Assembly: GCF_035271705.1 (NCBI RefSeq) | Contig: NZ_DATERI010000217.1 | Span: 1-64,000, forward strand | Origin: Buttiauxella sp035271705 | Lineage (GTDB): Bacteria; Pseudomonadota; Gammaproteobacteria; Enterobacterales; Enterobacteriaceae | Direction: 5' to 3' | Length of the DNA stretch: 64,000 bases | Shown here: one piece after another, positions 34,063 to 42,032 of the stretch | Position numbering within the stretch: position 1 is the stretch's first letter | How the letters are laid out: each line of letters opens with the position of its first letter | The notes under the pieces: model-generated | Seen by the model: the letters and a program-made list of their open reading frames with translations, nothing else | Databases searched by the model: none | What the model was told of the DNA's origin: nothing | Made by a program: the position numbers and the translations under genes

Positions 34063-35097
34063 ATGCGTTGCCATATTCTGTTAACTCCGCTGCTGCAAGC
34101 CAAAGAGCAAGCGTCAGGTTATTCGTCCAAAGGGCTGAAACAGTTGACGGGTTCGAGCAAAATGAACCCGCAGTTGAGTTTTACGCGCAACGAATTTATT
34201 CACGAATTGCCAAAAGCGCAGCGCGGCATGAGTATTTCCGGCTATCAGCCGAAACTGCAAATGGTGGTGCGTAACGGTGAATTTGCCGTGGTTGAACACC
34301 AGGGAGAATACATTCTCAAGCCTTCTCCGGCTGAATTCCCTCATTTGGCAGAAAATGAACACGCCACCATGGTACTGATGGCTCGTCTTGGGTTTGACGT
34401 GCCACCAAACGGGTTGGTGAGTTTTGCACCACTGCACGATGACCCCCACGAATTAGCTTTTGTTATTCGCCGTTTTGATAGGGTCAGACAAACCGGGGCA
34501 GCTATTCATCAAGAACAGCTCGATGCCGCGATGAATGTCGGCGAAAAGTACGGTAAAACAGGCAGTGACGGTAAGCAGTATGTGAGTTATCAGCAGTTAG
34601 CGGAGTTCCTGACTCAGCATGTGAATAGCAATATCGCCTTTAAAATCGACTTGTTCCGGCGCATTGCCTATGCGTATCTGTTGGGTAATAACGATATGCA
34701 CCTGCGTAATTTTGGCTTAATTCACCCGAGAATCGGCGAACCGACGCTATCACCCGTTTATGACTTTGTGTCAGTCGCACCCTATCCGGCCATTTTCAGC
34801 TCGGGCTTTATGGCACTGCCGTTGCTGTGTTGTGAAGAAGGCGACCGCGAACTGGCTCCGGGTTTTAAAACTGCCTATGGTGAATATCTTGGTATGGATT
34901 TCCGGGAACTCGGTTTGAGTATGGGGATGACGGATAAGCTCATCGTTAAATTACTCAACGATATGCAAAAGGAAAGTCACATTGTGGATGCGGTGTATCG
35001 TGATTCGTTTATGCCCGCAGCAGATGTGGAAGCCACATTGCGTTGTTACCACCAGCGGTTGGATCGTTTGATGCGTCTGGATGAAGCAGAAATTTAA
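34063..35097 (+). CDS. hipT: HipT serine/threonine kinase toxin
   Basis: 344 residues, a compact HipA-type kinase lacking the N-terminal subdomain. The Gly-rich loop reads RGMSISGYQPKL, with Ser57-Ile-Ser59; the E. coli O127 HipT has autophosphorylated serines at 57 and 59. The ATP-lysine region (YILKPSP), catalytic loop LGNNDMHLRNFGL (Asp211) and DFG-like YDFVSV (Asp234) are intact, so the kinase looks active. The known HipT target is tryptophanyl-tRNA synthetase TrpS; for this protein that is inference. A strong hairpin follows. Confidence 0.87.
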   Translation: MRCHILLTPLLQAKEQASGYSSKGLKQLTGSSKMNPQLSFTRNEFIHELPKAQRGMSISGYQPKLQMVVRNGEFAVVEHQGEYILKPSPAEFPHLAENEHATMVLMARLGFDVPPNGLVSFAPLHDDPHELAFVIRRFDRVRQTGAAIHQEQLDAAMNVGEKYGKTGSDGKQYVSYQQLAEFLTQHVNSNIAFKIDLFRRIAYAYLLGNNDMHLRNFGLIHPRIGEPTLSPVYDFVSVAPYPAIFSSGFMALPLLCCEEGDRELAPGFKTAYGEYLGMDFRELGLSMGMTDKLIVKLLNDMQKESHIVDAVYRDSFMPAADVEATLRCYHQRLDRLMRLDEAEI

Positions 35098-35118
35098 GAA
35101 CGAGATGTCCGGGGCGAC

Positions 35119-35157
35119 CACCGGGTTTGGCGTCCCTCCGGGAACCCAATCCCGGTG
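35119..35157 (+). terminator. hairpin after hipT
   Basis: Stem CACCGGG...CCCGGTG, continued by further pairing after one mismatch, followed by TTTCCCC. It lies 21 bases past the hipT stop. Confidence 0.5.
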
Positions 35158-35220
35158 TTTCCCCTCATTCACTGGCTTAAGTGAACGGTGTTAACTCGCA
35201 GAAGTGGCTTTTTTGCATAA

Positions 35221-35412
35221 CTATGGCTTTTTCTTCGGGAAATCGTCTTCGTCATCCCACTTATGGTTGAAGTCACGATGAGGGGGAAGTTCGGGTTTGT
35301 TTGCCATATATTTTTTGGGATCGATACGCTTCAGATCCTTAATAACATTCAAGAAAACACCCAGCAGAAATACTAGTACGATAATCCACCAGTAGTGTGA
35401 TAGCCATTCCAT
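35221..35412 (-). CDS. ypfN: YpfN, UPF0370 small membrane protein
   Basis: 63 residues (E. coli 66). One N-terminal transmembrane segment (YWWIIVLVFLLGVFLNVI, residues 7-24) is followed by a charged cytoplasmic-type tail (KPELPPHRDFNHKWDDEDDFP). Start MEWLSHYW at 35412 matches the E. coli protein; a 19-codon in-frame extension upstream enters an MITE-like repeat and is rejected. Same strand as dapE, from which it is separated by about 160 bp including a repeat. Function unknown. Confidence 0.9.
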   Translation of the reverse strand: MEWLSHYWWIIVLVFLLGVFLNVIKDLKRIDPKKYMANKPELPPHRDFNHKWDDEDDFPKKKP

Positions 35413-35431
35413 GCGTATAACCTCTTTCGCC

Positions 35432-35535
35432 TTCTTACTTGACGTTGTCGCGGCGTTAGCTGCACTCACTTACCCGAATCACTGACTCAAGTAAGCTCAT
35501 CGGGATAAGCTCCCTGGCGGCCATACCACAACGCC
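35432..35535. repeat. MITE-like repeat, copy 2 (divergent, partial)
   Basis: The centre is recognisable (CACTTACCCGAATCACTGAC, CAAGTAAGCTCATCGGGA, CTCCCTGGCGGCC) but the outer arms are eroded. It lies between dapE and ypfN. Confidence 0.65.
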
Positions 35536-35572
35536 ATTTAATTTGGCGATGATGACTGTTAATTGCAGCCTG

Positions 35573-36700
35573 TCAGGCGACAAGCTGCTCCATAATACGT
35601 TGATACATACGGGCAAGAAGTTGCAGGTCCGCGGCGTTAACACATTCATTAATTTTATGAATGGTCGAGTTCACAGGCCCCAGTTCCACTACTTGCGCAC
35701 CCATGCGAGCGATAAAACGCCCATCGGATGTGCCACCAGTGGTCAACAGTTGCGGTCTGATTTCATTATAGTGCTCAACTGCATTCACCACCGCATCGAC
35801 CAACTTGCCGCGTGAAGTGAGGAACGGTTGGCCTGATAGCCACCAGTCGAGGGTATAGCGCAGTTGATACTTATCGAGCAGGGCAATCACGCGCTGTTTA
35901 ATATCTTCGTCTGTCAGTTCGGTACTGAAACGGAAGTTAAATTGCACATACAAATCGCCAGGAATGACATTGTTGCTGCCTGTTCCTGCCTGAACGTTGG
36001 CAATTTGCATACTGGTGGCAGGGAAAAACTCGTTTCCTTTGTCCCACTCAATAGCCACTAATTCGTTCAGCATCGGGGCTGCGCGGTGAACCGGGTTATC
36101 AGCCAGATGCGGATAGGCAACGTGACCTTGCACACCATGCACGGTGAGATTGCAGGTCAACGAGCCACGACGGCCATTTTTCACCACGTCGCCGACGACT
36201 TCAGTACTGGACGGCTCGCCGACCAGGCAATAATCGAGGCGATCATTACGCGCCATCAACGTTTCGATAACTTTCACCGTGCCGTTTTTGGCACTGGCTT
36301 CTTCATCACTGGTGATGAGAAACGCGAGCCGGCCTTTGTGATGCGGGTTCTGCGCAACAAAACGTTCCGCCGCAACCACCATGGCTGCCAGAGAACCTTT
36401 CATGTCTGCAGCACCACGGCCAAACAGCATGCCATCGCGGATAGTCGGTTCAAAGGGTGGGTTAATCCAGCGGTTGACATCGCCTGAAGGCACGACGTCG
36501 GTATGGCCAGCAAATGCCAGCGTTTCGCCTTTTCCTCTCCATGCCCAGAAGTTTTGTGTGTCACCAAAATCCATGTGCTCAATAGTAAAACCGATAGCAC
36601 GCAGTCGCTCAATCATTAGCGCCTGGCAACCTGCATCGTCTGGGCTCAGGGAAGGACGGCGGATAAGCTGTTGCGTCAGCTCAATAACCGGGCAAGACAT
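35573..36700 (-). CDS. dapE: succinyl-diaminopimelate desuccinylase DapE
   Basis: 375 residues, equal to E. coli. Di-zinc M20 hydrolase of the lysine/meso-diaminopimelate pathway, cleaving N-succinyl-LL-diaminopimelate. FAGHTDVVPSGD holds the first metal histidine, FGRGAADMKGSLAAM the bridging aspartate, and ITSDEEASAKNGT the catalytic glutamate pair. The final HKINECVNAADLQLLARMYQ is standard. Start MSCPVIELTQQL at 36700; the upstream extension lies in non-coding DNA. Confidence 0.96.
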   Translation of the reverse strand: MSCPVIELTQQLIRRPSLSPDDAGCQALMIERLRAIGFTIEHMDFGDTQNFWAWRGKGETLAFAGHTDVVPSGDVNRWINPPFEPTIRDGMLFGRGAADMKGSLAAMVVAAERFVAQNPHHKGRLAFLITSDEEASAKNGTVKVIETLMARNDRLDYCLVGEPSSTEVVGDVVKNGRRGSLTCNLTVHGVQGHVAYPHLADNPVHRAAPMLNELVAIEWDKGNEFFPATSMQIANVQAGTGSNNVIPGDLYVQFNFRFSTELTDEDIKQRVIALLDKYQLRYTLDWWLSGQPFLTSRGKLVDAVVNAVEHYNEIRPQLLTTGGTSDGRFIARMGAQVVELGPVNSTIHKINECVNAADLQLLARMYQRIMEQLVA

Positions 36701-36729
36701 AGGACTACACCTCGTTGATAAACTGCTGA

Positions 36730-36856
36730 TATTCCCATCGTTTTTCAAGTGACCTTTTTGTTGGCTTTGCTCGTTCACCCCACTCACTAACTTGAGTAAG
36801 CTCCTGGGGAGTCACTGCGCTGCCGCCTCAATCTAACTTGAAATCCATTGGGTATA
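36730..36856. repeat. MITE-like repeat, copy 3, overlapping the yffB 3' end
   Basis: Typical interior (GTTGGCTTTGCTCGTTCACC, CTAACTTGAGTAAGCTCCTG, GCGCTGCCGCC) and arms (TTTTCAAGTGAC ... CTAACTTGAAATCCATTGGG). Its distal arm extends 24 bases into yffB and provides that gene's last residues and stop. Confidence 0.8.
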
Positions 36857-37186
36857 GTTCGATTCATTGAAACCCAGCAGCATAGGCTGCCCGGGCGCGT
36901 AGAGCAATGGGCGTTTGATGATTGCTGGCATGGTAAGCATCAGTACTGCGGCTGTCTGCGCGTCAGTAATGCTTGCACGATGAGCTTCGTCGAGTTTACG
37001 CCATGTTGTTCCACGCGTATTGAGCAGTGCTTCCCAGCCTAATTCTGCTATAAAACGGTTCAATAAATCGGCATCCAGCCCGTCGACGCGATAATCATGA
37101 AACTGATAATCCACACCTTGAGTCTCAAGCCAACGGCGTGCTTTCTTGATGGTGTCGCAGTTTTTAATACCGTAGAGAATTATCAC
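36833..37186 (-). CDS. yffB: YffB, ArsC/Spx-like thioredoxin-fold protein
   Basis: 117 residues (E. coli 118). ArsC-family thioredoxin fold with the N-terminal motif LYGIKNCDTIKKARRWLE, where Cys10 is the reactive cysteine, and NTRGTTWRKLDE and PAIIKRPLL later. Function is uncertain. It precedes dapE in an apparent operon, as in E. coli. After GFNESNY the C-terminus (TQWISS) differs from E. coli and is encoded by the terminal inverted repeat of an MITE-like element. Confidence 0.92.
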   Translation of the reverse strand: MIILYGIKNCDTIKKARRWLETQGVDYQFHDYRVDGLDADLLNRFIAELGWEALLNTRGTTWRKLDEAHRASITDAQTAAVLMLTMPAIIKRPLLYAPGQPMLLGFNESNYTQWISS

Positions 37187-37218
37187 GGATTTAACCCTTG
37201 TCTTTAGAGATGATTATT

Positions 37219-37343
37219 TATACCCGTCATACTTCAAGCTGCAGGGGTGTTGGCTGCACTCACAAACCCCAGTCACTCTCAAGTAAGCTCCAGGGGATTT
37301 GCTCCCTTGCCGCCTACCTGCAACTCGAATTATTTAGGGTATA
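37219..37343. repeat. MITE-like repeat, copy 4
   Basis: A full copy: TATACCCGTCATACTTCAAG ... CTGCAACTCGAATTATTTAG then GGTATA. It sits 33 bases upstream of the yffB start, in the leader or promoter of the yffB-dapE-ypfN unit. Confidence 0.9.
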
Positions 37344-37708
37344 TGCAGGTAATGAGGATAATTAAAATGATAAAAAAGTCGCAAGGAAAAATATAACCTA
37401 ATTGCTAATCTAAAAGTGAGGTAATAGCGGTTCTTTTTTATCCGGGTGATTGTTTTATAGCCATTTGATGTTACACAATTTCTCAACCCCTGATAGCTAC
37501 GGCAAGTCAGATTTTTAGTGGCTTAGTGGATAAGCCAGAAAGTTGACAATACATTTTGTTTCAAGTGTGTCGTCACATTTTAAATTACCTGTTGAGGTGA
37601 TAATTATCACAATACGCAGTCGACTTTCACCATTTGTTGATAGCCAGTGAAACTACTCAGTCACGTCGCTTCACTCCATGGAAGGGATTACGTATAAATT
37701 GAATAGAA
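37344..37708. other. 365-bp AT-rich region between yffB and ypfM repeats
   Basis: No ORF with coding character was seen. It holds a perfect 14-bp palindrome GTGATAATTATCAC (37597-37610), which could be a regulator site, and a -35-like TTGACA near 37543. It presumably carries the promoters for ypfM and the yffB operon; nothing more specific can be supported. Confidence 0.4.
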
Positions 37709-37834
37709 ATACCCAAAATAATTCGAGATGCAGGAAGGCGGCAATCGAGAAAGTCCCGATGAGCTTACTCAAGTAAGAGATTCGGGGGAACGAGAGCAGC
37801 CAACGCACCTGCAACTTGAAGTATCAAGGGTATA
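37709..37834. repeat. MITE-like repeat, copy 5, in the ypfM leader
   Basis: Arms ATACCCAAAATAATTCGAG and GCAACTTGAAGTATCAAGGG then TATA; interior with AAGTCCCGATGAGCTTACTC. It ends 14 bases before the ypfM start codon, so any ypfM transcript starting upstream would carry its hairpin just before the ribosome site. Confidence 0.9.
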
Positions 37835-37848
37835 TAAGAGAGGCGGTT

Positions 37849-37908
37849 ATGATCGAACACGAACTAGGAAACTGGAAAGATTTCATCGAAGATATGCTTC
37901 GTAGATGA
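37849..37908 (+). CDS. ypfM: 19-residue small protein YpfM
   Basis: The ORF at 37849 encodes a 19-residue peptide beginning MIEHELGNWKDFIE. It differs from E. coli YpfM at only a few positions (MIERELGNWKDFIEVMLRK, recalled). Same relative position as in E. coli, between acrD and yffB and on the opposite strand to both. The ribosome site GAGAGGCGG is good. A bidirectional terminator follows at 38023. Function is unknown; conservation of so short an ORF supports that it is translated. Confidence 0.85.
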   Translation: MIEHELGNWKDFIEDMLRR

Positions 37909-37934
37909 ATCAAACAGCAAGAACTTGATGTTCT

Positions 37935-37998
37935 TATACCCCAATAATTCGAGTTGCAGGAAGGCCAACGCACATGCAACTTGAAGTATGCCGGTATA
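37935..37998. repeat. MITE-like repeat, copy 6 (internally deleted, 64 bp)
   Basis: Both arms are intact (CCAATAATTCGAGTTGCAGG ... CATGCAACTTGAAGTATGCC, with TATA at both ends) but the central hairpin is gone, leaving a single short palindrome 27 bases after ypfM. Confidence 0.85.
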
Positions 37999-38022
37999 TT
38001 CTCAATACCCTTTGAGCCAGAC

Positions 38023-38050
38023 AAAAAGCGACCTGCCTGGGTCGCTTTTT
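38023..38050. terminator. bidirectional terminator between ypfM and acrD
   Basis: Stem AAAAAGCGACC / GGTCGCTTTTT with a short loop. Both strands have a T-run after the stem, so it can serve convergent ypfM and acrD. Confidence 0.88.
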
Positions 38051-38060
38051 TGTTGCCTGT

Positions 38061-38092
38061 TTTTCAAAATAGTTAGTTTTCAAAATAGTTAG
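38061..38092. repeat. 16-bp tandem duplication at the acrD stop
   Basis: TTTTCAAAATAGTTAG occurs twice back to back; the acrD stop codon lies in the second unit and an identical in-frame-like stop in the first. A local slippage duplication without evident effect on the protein. Confidence 0.8.
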
Positions 38093-41000
38093 TTTTCAGA
38101 ATGCTCTTTAAGCGGGAAACGTCGACGCACCAGCACAAAGAACAGGGGAACGAAGAATATTGCCAGCACTGTGGCTGAAATCATGCCACCCATGACTCCC
38201 GTCCCCACCGCATGCTGGCTACCTGAGCCTGCACCACTGCTGGTGGCCATGGGTAATACGCCAAAGATAAAGGCTAGTGAAGTCATTAATATCGGGCGTA
38301 AACGTTGGCGGCAAGCATCAAGTGTGGCGGCAACCAGTTCACGGCCTTGCGCATTCATATCGTTGGCAAACTCAACAATCAGAATGGCGTTTTTGGCCGA
38401 AAGCCCGATTACCGTCAGTAGCCCCACCTGGAAATAAACATCGTTTTCCAGGCCGCGCATCCAGGTGGCTAACAGTGCCCCAATCACACCCAGTGGCACC
38501 ACCAACATGACCGAGAACGGGACAGACCAGCTTTCATAAAGCGCTGCCAGGCACAAGAACACCACCAATAACGAGATAGCGTAGAGTGCTGGAGCTTGCG
38601 CCCCTGAAAGGCGTTCCTGATAAGACATCCCCGTCCACTGAACACCAAAACCAGACGGTAATTTCTCTACCAGAGTTTCCATAATTTGCATTGCGGTACC
38701 GGTACTGACGCCCGGTGCTGCTTCACCAACAATTTCTAGTGATGAATAGCCGTTATAGCGTTCAAGGCGCGGTGATCCGGTTTCCCAATGCGAACGGGCA
38801 AACGCTGAGAAGGGCACCATTCCACCGTCTTTATTGCGCACATACCATTGGTTAATGTCTTCCGGCAGCATGCGATATTCCGCCCCTGCCTGCACATACA
38901 CCTTTTTGACGCGTCCGCGATCCATAAAGTCGTTCACGTAACTTGAGCCCCAGGCCGTTTGCAACGTGTTATTGATATCATCAATGGTTACGCCCAACGC
39001 CTGCGCTTTACGCTGATCGATATCGATCTGCATTTGCGGGCTGTCATCCAAACCGTTATGGCGAACGCGGGTCAGCATTTTTTCGTTGCTTGCCATATCC
39101 AGCAGTTGGTCACGTGCCAGCATTAACGCATCATGACCGGCACCGGCGTGGTCTTGTAATTCCATATCAAAACCGGCGGCGTTACCTAAACCGCTGATGG
39201 CAGGCGGGCTGCTGGCAATAATGCGAGCTTCTTTGATTCTACTGAAGGCTTTAGTCGCACGTTCGATAATGGCAAACGAACTGGCCGTTTTCGGATCACG
39301 CACATCCCAATCCTTCAGGCGAACGAACATACGAGCGACGTTTTGTCCGTTCCCACCAGGCCCGGCACCAATGGTTGAGAACACGGATTGCACATTCTCT
39401 TTCTCTGTCGTCAGATAATACTGCTCGATCTTATCAACCACTTTGGCCGTTTGTTGCTGCGTAGAACCACTGGGTAATTGTATGGATGTGGTAAACACAC
39501 CCTGATCTTCTAAAGGCAGAAATGAGGTCGGTAAGCGCAGGAACAGGAACACCATTCCGCCAATCAGCAGCACGTAAATCAGGATCCAACGCAGACTGTG
39601 CGCCAGAATCTTTCCGACTCGAGTTTCGTAGCGTGCCGCATTGCGATTAAACATGCGGTTGAACCAGCCGAAGAAACCTTTCTGGCCGTGCTGCTCACCT
39701 TTATGCAACGGTTTGAGTAATGTGGCGCATAAGGCGGGCGTCAGGATCATCGCCACCAAAACCGACAACACCATGGCAGAAACGATAGTTATCGAGAACT
39801 GGCGGTAAATCGCGCCAGTTGTACCACCAAAGAAGGCCATCGGCACGAAGACCGCAGAGAGCACCATCGCAATCCCGACCAACGCGCCTTGAATCTGGCC
39901 CATCGATTTTCGGGTCGCTTCTTTGGGCGAGAGTCCTTCCTCGCTCATGATGCGTTCGACGTTTTCTACCACCACAATGGCATCGTCCACCAACAGACCG
40001 ATGGCCAAAACCATGGCAAACATCGTTAGCGTGTTGATGCTATAGCCAAACGCATAGAGCACTGAGAAGGTGCCCAGCAATACCACTGGCACGGCGATAG
40101 TCGGAATTAACGTTGCCCGGAAATTCTGTAAGAACAGATACATAACGAGGAAAACCAGCAGAATGGCTTCTAGCAGCGTTTGCACCACATCTTTAATCGA
40201 GGCTTTCACAAACGGTGTGGTTTCGTACGCGATTTTCGCTTCCAGGCCCGGCGGGAAATATTTCGACAATTCTTCAACTTTGGCGCGGGCGAGTTTGTCG
40301 GTTTCCAACTCGTTAGCACCAGACGCAAGCTTAATCCCCAGTCCTGACGCAGGCTGGCCATTAAAGCGGCTCAGGAAGTCATATTTCTCTGCACCCATTT
40401 CCACGTCAGCGACATCACCGAGTGACACCAGTGACCCATCCTGATTAACGCGTAACGTAATATCTTTAAATTGTTGCGGGGTTTGCAGCAACGATTGGGA
40501 ATTAATCGTTGCGTTAAGCGCCTGCATATCGACTGACGGTGTGCCGCCTAGTTGACCCACGGCAATTTGCGCATTCTGCGATTTAATCGCATCGACCACA
40601 TCTTCAGTGGTCATCTGGTAACTGGTGAGTTTGGTCGGGTTGAGCCAGATGCGCATCGAATATTGCGAACCGTAGGCATCCACATCACCCACACCGTTAA
40701 GACGGCTGATCGGGTCTTGAATATTACTGGCCACATAGTCGGCGATATCTTGCTTATCCATACTGCCATCGGTCGAAACGAAGGCAATCATCAAGATATT
40801 GGTATCGCCGGTTTTCCTGACGGTGACGCCCTGGGTTTGCACCGCCTGCGGCAATTTACGTAAGGCCGACTGCAATTGGTTTTGCACCTGCTGGACGGCG
40901 GCATCAGGGTCAGTGCCGGCTTTAAAGCTCAGTGTGATGCTGGCCTGGCCTGCGCTACTACTCTGGGAGGACATATACATCATGTTGTCCAGCCCGGTCA

Positions 41001-41205
41001 TACTCTGCTCAATGACTTGCGTAACCGTGTTTTCCAGCGTTTGTGCCGATGCACCAGGATAGTTCGCCGTGATACGCACGTTTGGCGGTGCGAGGTCAGG
41101 ATACTGCTCCACAGGAAGGGAAAAAATGGAGAGTAAACCCGTGAGGCATAAAATAATGGCTAACACCCAGGCAAAAATGGGGCGATTGATGAAGAAATTC
41201 GCCAT
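38089..41205 (-). CDS. acrD: AcrD, RND multidrug efflux pump
   Basis: 1038 residues (E. coli 1037). Inner-membrane proton-driven RND pump that works with AcrA and TolC to export aminoglycosides and other polar drugs. Two six-TM halves with large periplasmic loops are visible. The proton-relay Asp pair lies in GLLVDDAIVVVENVER, and the partner lysine region in GLSAKNAILIVEFANDM. Stands 150 bp downstream of narP on the same strand. In E. coli it is induced by the BaeSR and CpxAR envelope stress systems; I did not find a clear site here. Confidence 0.95.
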   Translation of the reverse strand: MANFFINRPIFAWVLAIILCLTGLLSIFSLPVEQYPDLAPPNVRITANYPGASAQTLENTVTQVIEQSMTGLDNMMYMSSQSSSAGQASITLSFKAGTDPDAAVQQVQNQLQSALRKLPQAVQTQGVTVRKTGDTNILMIAFVSTDGSMDKQDIADYVASNIQDPISRLNGVGDVDAYGSQYSMRIWLNPTKLTSYQMTTEDVVDAIKSQNAQIAVGQLGGTPSVDMQALNATINSQSLLQTPQQFKDITLRVNQDGSLVSLGDVADVEMGAEKYDFLSRFNGQPASGLGIKLASGANELETDKLARAKVEELSKYFPPGLEAKIAYETTPFVKASIKDVVQTLLEAILLVFLVMYLFLQNFRATLIPTIAVPVVLLGTFSVLYAFGYSINTLTMFAMVLAIGLLVDDAIVVVENVERIMSEEGLSPKEATRKSMGQIQGALVGIAMVLSAVFVPMAFFGGTTGAIYRQFSITIVSAMVLSVLVAMILTPALCATLLKPLHKGEQHGQKGFFGWFNRMFNRNAARYETRVGKILAHSLRWILIYVLLIGGMVFLFLRLPTSFLPLEDQGVFTTSIQLPSGSTQQQTAKVVDKIEQYYLTTEKENVQSVFSTIGAGPGGNGQNVARMFVRLKDWDVRDPKTASSFAIIERATKAFSRIKEARIIASSPPAISGLGNAAGFDMELQDHAGAGHDALMLARDQLLDMASNEKMLTRVRHNGLDDSPQMQIDIDQRKAQALGVTIDDINNTLQTAWGSSYVNDFMDRGRVKKVYVQAGAEYRMLPEDINQWYVRNKDGGMVPFSAFARSHWETGSPRLERYNGYSSLEIVGEAAPGVSTGTAMQIMETLVEKLPSGFGVQWTGMSYQERLSGAQAPALYAISLLVVFLCLAALYESWSVPFSVMLVVPLGVIGALLATWMRGLENDVYFQVGLLTVIGLSAKNAILIVEFANDMNAQGRELVAATLDACRQRLRPILMTSLAFIFGVLPMATSSGAGSGSQHAVGTGVMGGMISATVLAIFFVPLFFVLVRRRFPLKEHSEN

Positions 41206-41355
41206 TCAGTCAGGACCTCGTCAGTACTTCAGATTGTGATTATGAGTATCAGTCGTCACTGTAGCCTTTACCGCAGGTCCAAACGTGGAGAAAATAAGGA
41301 GATATTGTAAATAATCTTCGCGCTCTAGAGTGGAGTAGGGCTGATGTTAGCGGAT

Positions 41356-42000
41356 TTAAAAGCCCCGACTTTCAAGATATAACACAGTTGCTGCAACCCG
41401 GGAACGCACCTGAAGTTTACGCAGCAAATTGCGAATATGTACTTTCACGGTCTCTTCGGAAATATGCAGGTCCGAGGCAATTTGTTTATTCGATAACCCC
41501 TTGGCGACCTCTTGTAACACATCTATTTCGCGCTCAGTTAACACGGCGAACAGGTCGTCACTGCGTTTATCGGTACTGCGGGTACGTAAATATTCCGCGA
41601 CTTGTTCGCTATAGGCTTCGCCTTCGGTTGCTCCACGACGAATATCTTCGAGCAGCACTTCAGGATCGCTATCTTTCAGCAAATATCCGTCGGCACCGGC
41701 ATCAATCAGAGTGAAAATATCGCTACGTGAATCTGAAACTGTCAGCACCACAATACGCCCGCTTACCCCATCACGACGCATGGCGTTAAGCGTATCCAGC
41801 CCACTCAAACCTTTCATATTGAGATCGAGCAAAATAAGGTCTGGAGCGAGGCGATTCGCCATACTGATAGCCTCAGCGCCACTGCTGGCTTCACCCACCA
41901 CGTGAAAGCTGTCATCCATTTCCAGCAGTTGTCGAATGCCACGACGCATTAAGGGATGGTCATCGACGATCAATACCTGACAGACAGTTTTCTCACTCAT
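41356..42000 (-). CDS. narP: NarP nitrate/nitrite response regulator
   Basis: 214 residues. Receiver domain with the phospho-acceptor aspartate in PDLILLDLNMKGLSGLDTL (near Asp59), followed by a LuxR-type HTH (LTEREIDVLQEVAKGLSNKQIASDLHISEETVKVH). Sequence is nearer NarP than NarL (MRRGIRQLLE, KGLSGLDTLNAMRRDGV, RSRVAATVLYLESRGF). It lies 32 bp downstream of narQ, so sensor and regulator form an operon, unlike E. coli where narP is beside ccm and nap. Confidence 0.92.
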   Translation of the reverse strand: MSEKTVCQVLIVDDHPLMRRGIRQLLEMDDSFHVVGEASSGAEAISMANRLAPDLILLDLNMKGLSGLDTLNAMRRDGVSGRIVVLTVSDSRSDIFTLIDAGADGYLLKDSDPEVLLEDIRRGATEGEAYSEQVAEYLRTRSTDKRSDDLFAVLTEREIDVLQEVAKGLSNKQIASDLHISEETVKVHIRNLLRKLQVRSRVAATVLYLESRGF

Positions 42001-42032
42001 TGCTTACCCCAATACTCTTCAAATTATTATCG

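Noticed and set aside
33746..35097. A frameshifted hipA gene
   Set aside because: The two parts have separate starts, a ribosome site between them and lengths fitting HipS and HipT, so the three-gene HipBST form is the better reading.
35413..35469. 19-codon N-terminal extension of YpfN
   Set aside because: It reads into a MITE-like repeat, whereas MEWLSHYW at 35412 matches the known protein start.
37219..37998. CRISPR-like series of repeats
   Set aside because: Three spaced palindromic copies of about 125, 126 and 64 bp with a gene between them; no short direct repeats with equal spacers and no cas genes.
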